Source of the DNA: JAWWBG01 sp033721095
GTDB taxonomy: Bacteria > Actinomycetota > Nitriliruptoria > Nitriliruptorales > Nitriliruptoraceae
Reading direction: 5' to 3'
DNA: 17,313 bases
NCBI GenBank assembly: GCA_033721095.1
Contig: JAWWBG010000029.1
Location: 1 to 17,313 of the forward strand
This document shows positions 13,350 through 17,313 of this stretch, one piece after another. Within the stretch, counting starts at the first letter, position 1; each line of letters begins with the position of its first letter. A program made the translations under genes and the position numbers. The notes beneath the pieces were generated by a model, which had not been told where the DNA came from, did not search any database, and saw only the letters and a list, made by a program, of their open reading frames with translations.

Positions 13350-14380
13350 CCGAAGAAGACCTCGGCAACGGCGTGGAGGGACTCGGGGACGAGGTCGAGC
13401 TCGGCGGTCGCATCGATCAGTGGCACCGGTCCCACCACCCCCGCGTTGAAGCCGGTCATCATCCCCCACTCACCGGCCATCGCCAGGTCCGCCGCCGTGA
13501 CCCCCATGCGCGTCGCCAGGACGCGGTCCATGGCGTTGGGACTGCCTCCCCGTTGCACGTGCCCGAGGGTCGTGATCCGGGCAGGGAAGCCGGTGCGCTC
13601 CTCGATCTCGTGGGCGATGGCATGGCCGATGCCGCCAAGCTTGGGGCGGCCGAACTCGTCCAGCGGCGGTGCCTCCAGCTCCATCGTGCCGTCGACGGGG
13701 ACCGAACCCTCGGCGACGACCACGATCGAGAAGTCACGGCCCATCCCGGCCCGGTGCTTGAGGTGCCGGCAGACCGCGTCGATGTCGAAGGGCACCTCGG
13801 GAATGAGGATGGCGTCTGCGCCACCGGCCATGCCCGCGAAGGTCGCGATCCAGCCGGCGTGACGGCCCATGACCTCCAGGACCATGACGCGATTGTGCGA
13901 CTCGGCCGTGGCATGCAGCTTGTCCACGGCATCCGTCGCGGTGTCGACCGCGGTCAGGAAGCCGATGGTGAGCTCGGTTCCGCCTACGTCGTTGTCGATC
14001 GTCTTCGGAACGCCGACGATCGGGATGCCCTCGTCGCGATGCAGCAACGCCGAGGCGCGCAGCGTGCCCTCACCACCGATCACGACCAGGCCGTCGAGTC
14101 GGTGGACGTCGAGGGCCTCGCGGATCCGCGCGAGACCGTCGGGTTCGCGATACGGGTCGACCCGTGACGTGCCGAGGATTGTCCCCCCACGGTGCAGGAG
14201 CCCGCGCGTCGAGTCGAGGGTGAGCTGCTCGGCCTCCTGTTCCAGCACGCCCTTCCAGCCCGATCGGAAGCCCCACGTCTGGACGTTCGCCTCGTCGCAG
14301 CGCCGAACGATGGCGCGGATCGCGGCGTTGAGACCCGGGCAGTCGCCGCCACCCGTGAGCACGCCAATCCTGGAAACCAT
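13346..14380 (-). CDS. pfkA: 6-phosphofructokinase, group III (ATP or PPi donor not settled)
   Basis: Phosphorylates fructose-6-phosphate to the 1,6-bisphosphate in glycolysis. 344 residues from ATG 14380; AGGGA lies about 4 nt upstream. Motifs: IGVLTGGGDCPGLN (5-18), IGGEGTLRAS (101-110), VPKTIDNDVGGT (124-135) with the catalytic Asp129, VMGRHAGWIA (170-179), and GHVQRGGSPNAMDR (273-286). Gly105 corresponds to E. coli Gly104, which favours ATP, while Lys126 in PKTIDND stands at the position of E. coli Gly124 and is typical of PPi-dependent enzymes. This mixed pair occurs in group III actinobacterial PFKs, so the donor cannot be assigned. It is the first gene of an operon with the phosphatase and threonine aldolase and diverges from glycerol kinase; a -10-like TAACGT is at 14414-14409. 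Confidence 0.93.
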   Translation of the reverse strand: MVSRIGVLTGGGDCPGLNAAIRAIVRRCDEANVQTWGFRSGWKGVLEQEAEQLTLDSTRGLLHRGGTILGTSRVDPYREPDGLARIREALDVHRLDGLVVIGGEGTLRASALLHRDEGIPIVGVPKTIDNDVGGTELTIGFLTAVDTATDAVDKLHATAESHNRVMVLEVMGRHAGWIATFAGMAGGADAILIPEVPFDIDAVCRHLKHRAGMGRDFSIVVVAEGSVPVDGTMELEAPPLDEFGRPKLGGIGHAIAHEIEERTGFPARITTLGHVQRGGSPNAMDRVLATRMGVTAADLAMAGEWGMMTGFNAGVVGPVPLIDATAELDLVPESLHAVAEVFFG

Positions 14381-14454
14381 CAATCCCTGCTCGAGCGCCG
14401 TCAGCGCCACGTTAGGAGGCCACGGCAGGGCAACGGGACACGCCGACGGGCTCG

Positions 14455-14460
14455 TAGGCT
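14455..14460 (+). promoter_or_regulatory. Candidate -10 box of glycerol kinase gene
   Basis: TAGGCT, the same hexamer as before thiG and the kinase gene, but here 27 nt before ATG 14488, leaving a short leader that contains the Shine-Dalgarno site GGGACGGGAG. It lies in the 107-bp divergent gap with pfkA. Confidence 0.4.
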
Positions 14461-14487
14461 CCACCGCGATCACCGGGACGGGAGACG

Positions 14488-15975
14488 ATGGCGCGCATCC
14501 TCAGCATCGACGAGGGCACCACCGGCGTGCGTGGCGTCGTCGTCGACGACCAGGGCGAGTTGCTCGGATCCGCCTACCGCGAGTTCACCCAGCACTTTCC
14601 CGAGCCGGGCTGGGTGGAACACGACGCCAGCGAGATCTGGGAGGCCACCATCGATGCCTGCGCCGAGGCGCTCGAGGCCACCGCAACGGCGCCGGACGAC
14701 ATCGACTGCATCGGAATCACCAACCAGCGCGAGACCACCGTCCTGTGGGATCGCGCGACGCTGGCGCCCGTACACCGCGCGATCGTCTGGCAGGACCGAC
14801 GGACGGCCGACCGCTGTCACGAGCTGTCGGGCGCCGGTCACGCAACGACGGTTCGCGTCAAGACGGGGCTCGTGATCGACGCCTACTTCAGCGGCACCAA
14901 GCTGGCCTGGATCCTCGACCACGTCGAGGGCGCCCGCGAACGTGCGGAGGCCGGCGATCTTGCGTTCGGGACGATCGACACCTGGCTGGTGGCAAACATC
15001 ACGGCCGGCGCCGAGCACGTGACCGAACCCTCCACCGCCTGCCGCACGATGCTGTGGGACGTGCGGCAGCAGCGGTGGTCATCGACGATGACGAGCCTCC
15101 TCGACGTGCCGCTGTCGGTCCTGCCCGAGGTGCGAGACTCGGCTGGCGACTTCGGACGCTCGGACCCCGACTCGTTCCTCGGCATCGACGCGCCGGTCAC
15201 CGGGATCCTGGGCGACCAGCAGGCCGCCCTGTTCGGGCAGGGCTGCTGGGAGCCCGGCACGTCCAAGAACACGTACGGCACCGGTTCGTTCCTCCTGCTC
15301 AACACCGGACAGGAGGCATCGCACTCGGAGAACGGCCTGCTCACCAGTGCCGCCTGGCGGATCGACGGCGAGACCACCTACGTGCTGGAGGGCTCGATCT
15401 TCGTGACGGGAGCCGCCGTGCAGTGGCTGCGGGATGAGCTGGGAATCATCACCAACGCCGCCGAGACGGAGGCTCTCGCCGCACAGGTCCCGGCGGGCAA
15501 CGAGGGCGTCTACCTCGTCCCGGCCTTTGCCGGCCTCGGTGCGCCGCACTGGGATCCGCACGCCAGGGCGAGCCTGACGGGCCTCACCCGCGGGACCGGA
15601 CGGGCCCACCTTGCCCGCGCGGCGATCGAAGCCATGGCCTACCAGTCACACGACGTGATCCGCCTGATGGAGGAGGAGTCGGGGACGGCGCTCGCCGAGC
15701 TGCGTGTTGATGGCGGCGCGGCCGCCAACGACCTGCTGTGCCAGTTCCAGGCCGATGTCCTGGATGTACCGGTGCTCCGCCCGGAGGTGACCGAGACGAC
15801 CGTGCTCGGAGCTGCGCTGGTCGCCGGCCTGGGCGCCGGCGTGTGGTCCTCCACCGACGAGCTGGCCTCGGTCTGGCGACTCGATCGGCGCTTCGAGCCC
15901 CGAATGTCCGAGGAAACCCGCCACGAGGTCCTGGCTGGGTGGAAGCGGGCGGTCGCTCGTACCGTCGACCACTGA
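14488..15975 (+). CDS. glpK: Glycerol kinase
   Basis: Phosphorylates glycerol to sn-glycerol-3-phosphate with ATP in the cytosol. 495 residues from ATG 14488, with GGGACGGGAG 5 nt upstream; length matches E. coli GlpK closely. With a constant offset of 2 from E. coli numbering, all glycerol contacts are present: Arg81 and Glu82 in ITNQRET, Tyr133 in DAYFSGTKL, Asp243 and Gln244 in GDQQAALFGQ, and Phe268 in YGTGSFLLLN. The phosphate loop reads IDEGTTGVR rather than the usual DQGTTSSR, and TEPSTACRTMLWD replaces TDxTNASRTMLF; these are unusual but lie outside the substrate site. FGGY-family signatures near YFSGTKLAWILDH and VDGGAAANDLLCQFQADVL are intact. The glycerol facilitator and glycerol-3-phosphate dehydrogenase genes are not next to it. 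The product could feed the acyltransferase pathway encoded at 16468. Confidence 0.95.
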   Translation: MARILSIDEGTTGVRGVVVDDQGELLGSAYREFTQHFPEPGWVEHDASEIWEATIDACAEALEATATAPDDIDCIGITNQRETTVLWDRATLAPVHRAIVWQDRRTADRCHELSGAGHATTVRVKTGLVIDAYFSGTKLAWILDHVEGARERAEAGDLAFGTIDTWLVANITAGAEHVTEPSTACRTMLWDVRQQRWSSTMTSLLDVPLSVLPEVRDSAGDFGRSDPDSFLGIDAPVTGILGDQQAALFGQGCWEPGTSKNTYGTGSFLLLNTGQEASHSENGLLTSAAWRIDGETTYVLEGSIFVTGAAVQWLRDELGIITNAAETEALAAQVPAGNEGVYLVPAFAGLGAPHWDPHARASLTGLTRGTGRAHLARAAIEAMAYQSHDVIRLMEEESGTALAELRVDGGAAANDLLCQFQADVLDVPVLRPEVTETTVLGAALVAGLGAGVWSSTDELASVWRLDRRFEPRMSEETRHEVLAGWKRAVARTVDH

Positions 15976-15979
15976 ACAA

Positions 15980-16011
15980 GCGTTCGCGTCCGTTCACCGG
16001 TCGCGGAACGC
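15980..16011 (+). terminator. Possible terminator after glycerol kinase
   Basis: GCGTTC-GCG (15980-15988) can pair with CGC-G-GAACGC (16002-16011, one bulged G), 5 bp after the glpK stop, with a 13-nt loop. There is no T-run. It would separate glpK from msrB; equally it could be chance in GC-rich sequence. Confidence 0.35.
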
Positions 16012-16056
16012 CAGCACGTCGACATCGCGTTGCAGGACCCGACGACGGAGGCACCG

Positions 16057-16464
16057 ATGACCGAGAAGATGCAGCTCAGCGAGGCCGAGTGGCGCGAACG
16101 CCTGACGCCCGAGCAGTACCACGTACTGCGCGAGAAGGGCACGGAGCGGGCCTTCACGGGCGCGCTGTGGGACAACCACGAGGACGGGACCTACCGCTGT
16201 GCGGGCTGTGGGGCGGCCCTGTTCAGCTCGGACACCAAGTTCGAGAGCGGCAGCGGTTGGCCCAGCTTCTGGGAGCCGATGGCCGAGGGCACGATCGACT
16301 TCCACACCGACACGTCGCATGGCATGCGCCGGATCGAGGTCACGTGTGCCAACTGCGGGGGCCATCTCGGCCATGTCTTCGAGGACGGCCCGCGGGACAG
16401 GACCGGCCTGCGCTACTGCATCAACAGCTGCAGCCTGGACTTCGAAACGGCCGCGGACGCCTGA
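16057..16464 (+). CDS. msrB: Peptide-methionine (R)-S-oxide reductase
   Basis: Reduces methionine-R-sulfoxide in oxidised proteins with thioredoxin. 135 residues from ATG 16057; GGAGG lies 5-6 nt upstream. Zinc is held by Cys48/Cys51 and Cys97/Cys100 (CAGCG and CANCG). Active-site segments are ESGSGWPSFW (63-72), His88 in DTSHGMRRIEV, and GLRYCINSCSLDF with the catalytic Cys121. Ser67 stands at the place of the resolving Cys found in some MsrB proteins, and there is an extra Cys125 where most have Ala (NSCSL instead of NSASL); that could be a recycling cysteine, which is inference. It follows glpK by 81 bp and converges with the acyltransferase gene with 3 bp between stops. No signal peptide, so it is a cytoplasmic repair enzyme. 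Confidence 0.95.
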   Translation: MTEKMQLSEAEWRERLTPEQYHVLREKGTERAFTGALWDNHEDGTYRCAGCGAALFSSDTKFESGSGWPSFWEPMAEGTIDFHTDTSHGMRRIEVTCANCGGHLGHVFEDGPRDRTGLRYCINSCSLDFETAADA

Positions 16465-16467
16465 GGG

Positions 16468-17235
16468 TCAGCCTGCGCGGCGGACATCGGTCGCGGTCGG
16501 GTCACCGTCCGACGACGGGGCCTGTTCGCCGGGCGGAGAATCGGCCGGCGCGCGGGCCGCGGGTCGGCCGGGCTTGCGGGCGTACTCGTCGACGTACTCC
16601 TGGCCCGACAGCTGCATGATCTCGTACATGAGCTCGTCGGTACCGGCCCGGAGCGCGGCGCGGTCCTCGGCGTGGCCTCGGTACTGCGCGAACTCCAGCG
16701 GCTCGCCGTAGCGGACGGTCACCGGAACGCGCTTGGGGAACCGCGATCCGGTTGGCATGACCTTGTCCGTCCCGATGATCCCGACCGGGATGATCGGGAC
16801 CTCGGCCGTCAGCGCCATGCGCAGCGGTCCCGTCTTGCCGCGATAGAGCCGTCCGTCGGGACTGCGCGTGCCCTCGGGGTAGATGCCCAGCAGCTCGCCG
16901 CTGTTGAGGATGTCGACACCGGTCAGCAGGGCTGCCATCGCCGCATCGGGGTTGTCGCGACGCGTCGGCACGCACCCGGCGCCCGCGAAGAACCAGCGCG
17001 TTCGCCACGAGTCGAAGTACTCGGCCTTGGCAAGGAAGTAGACCGGTCGGGGAATGTTGACCGGCATGAAGATCGAGTCGATGAACGACAGGTGGTTGGC
17101 GGCCACGATCGCCGGTCGCTGCGCCGGGATGTTGTCGAGTCCCTCGATGTTCACCGGGAACCACGGGTTCACGATCGGGGGCAGCACGCGATGGAGGAAG
17201 CGGTACAGCTTCGGCGCGTCCTTCAGGCCAGCCAC
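16468..17235 (-). CDS. PlsC-like 1-acyl-sn-glycerol-3-phosphate acyltransferase
   Basis: 255 residues from GTG 17235, with GGAG about 7 nt upstream. The acyltransferase motifs are clear: NHLSFID (47-53, the NHxxxxD type with catalytic His48 and Asp53), GAGCVPTRRD (85-94), GIYPEGTRSPDG (117-128, EGTR binding the phosphate), and VPIIPVGIIGTDKV (146-159). Known for the family: it acylates lysophosphatidic acid to phosphatidic acid at the inner membrane face; some members acylate other lipids. A hydrophilic tail of about 35 residues rich in Pro, Ala and Asp (221-255) extends past the domain and has no clear role. Its stop is 3 bp from the msrB stop in convergent orientation. A promoter is visible upstream. 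Confidence 0.9.
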   Translation of the reverse strand: MAGLKDAPKLYRFLHRVLPPIVNPWFPVNIEGLDNIPAQRPAIVAANHLSFIDSIFMPVNIPRPVYFLAKAEYFDSWRTRWFFAGAGCVPTRRDNPDAAMAALLTGVDILNSGELLGIYPEGTRSPDGRLYRGKTGPLRMALTAEVPIIPVGIIGTDKVMPTGSRFPKRVPVTVRYGEPLEFAQYRGHAEDRAALRAGTDELMYEIMQLSGQEYVDEYARKPGRPAARAPADSPPGEQAPSSDGDPTATDVRRAG

Positions 17236-17258
17236 GGCGGTCTCCGGTCTCGACCGGC

Positions 17259-17287
17259 AGCGTAGGCAGCCGCTGCCATTGCGTCAC
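17259..17287 (-). promoter_or_regulatory. Candidate promoter of the PlsC-like gene
   Basis: On the minus strand GTGACG (17287-17282), a 17-nt spacer, and TACGCT (17264-17259), 23 nt before the GTG start. It is the best -35/-10 pair in the window by spacing, and leaves a leader that holds the GGAG ribosome-binding site. The remaining bases to 17313 show no gene that I can support. Confidence 0.5.
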
Positions 17288-17313
17288 GTCCAGCGTGCCG
17301 GGCGAATGTGTTC

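Noticed and set aside
12444..13862. A 472-codon open frame on the plus strand
   Set aside because: Antisense to the IMPase-family and pfkA genes; low-complexity composition and no recognisable motif.
16030..16056. MsrB starting at TTG 16030
   Set aside because: The GGAGG site before ATG 16057 and the family's length favour the later start.
1..17313. CRISPR arrays, tRNA genes, insertion sequences, phage attachment sites
   Set aside because: No direct repeat arrays, transposase motifs or cloverleaf patterns were seen by eye; composition looks even across the window. A tRNA and repeat scan would settle it.

Overview
The window reads as chromosomal DNA of a high-GC (about 70 percent by eye) actinobacterium-like organism. 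Codon third positions are almost all G or C. GTG starts and short ATGA/GTGA overlaps are common. Several genes seem to begin leaderless, with a TAnnnT -10 box 6-7 nt before the start codon. A group III phosphofructokinase, a PASTA Ser/Thr kinase and zinc-ribbon/discoidin membrane proteins also fit Actinobacteriota. I cannot place it below phylum. I see no tRNA, rRNA, insertion sequence, CRISPR array or phage gene, and no gene-free stretch over 300 bases.

Layout. (1) 1-827 minus: a quaternary-amine ABC transporter binding lipoprotein, cut by the left edge; diverging from it, a two-gene lipoprotein unit (869-2279) whose second product has a thioredoxin-like domain. (2) 2292-6536 minus: a tightly packed thiamine operon read right to left as small unknown gene, thiO, thiS, thiG, small membrane protein, thiE, HD-domain hydrolase. 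(3) 6630-9000 plus: a coiled-coil lipoprotein, then a PknB-like receptor kinase with four PASTA repeats. Convergent to it at 9020-10105 is a double zinc-ribbon, single-pass membrane protein with an extracytoplasmic discoidin-like domain. (4) 10202-11448 plus: a DAHP synthase gene (first step of the shikimate pathway) behind what looks like a complete ribosome-mediated attenuator. (5) 11480-14380 minus: 6-phosphofructokinase, inositol-monophosphatase-family phosphatase and threonine aldolase in one operon. (6) 14488-16464 plus: glycerol kinase and MsrB methionine sulfoxide reductase; 16468-17235 minus: a PlsC-like acyltransferase.

The best find is the aromatic attenuator at 10202-10331: a 21-codon leader peptide carrying Phe-Trp-Tyr-Ala-Phe-Gly-Phe-Phe, a 1:2 hairpin, a 9-bp antiterminator and a perfect 11-bp terminator palindrome followed by a T-rich stretch. 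The parts are spaced so that a ribosome stalled on aromatic codons would allow read-through into DAHP synthase, and one that reaches the leader stop would favour termination. Other genes are mostly recognisable metabolic or envelope functions; the less explained parts are the extra genes of the thiamine operon, the thioredoxin-like lipoprotein pair, and the kinase/zinc-ribbon pair.
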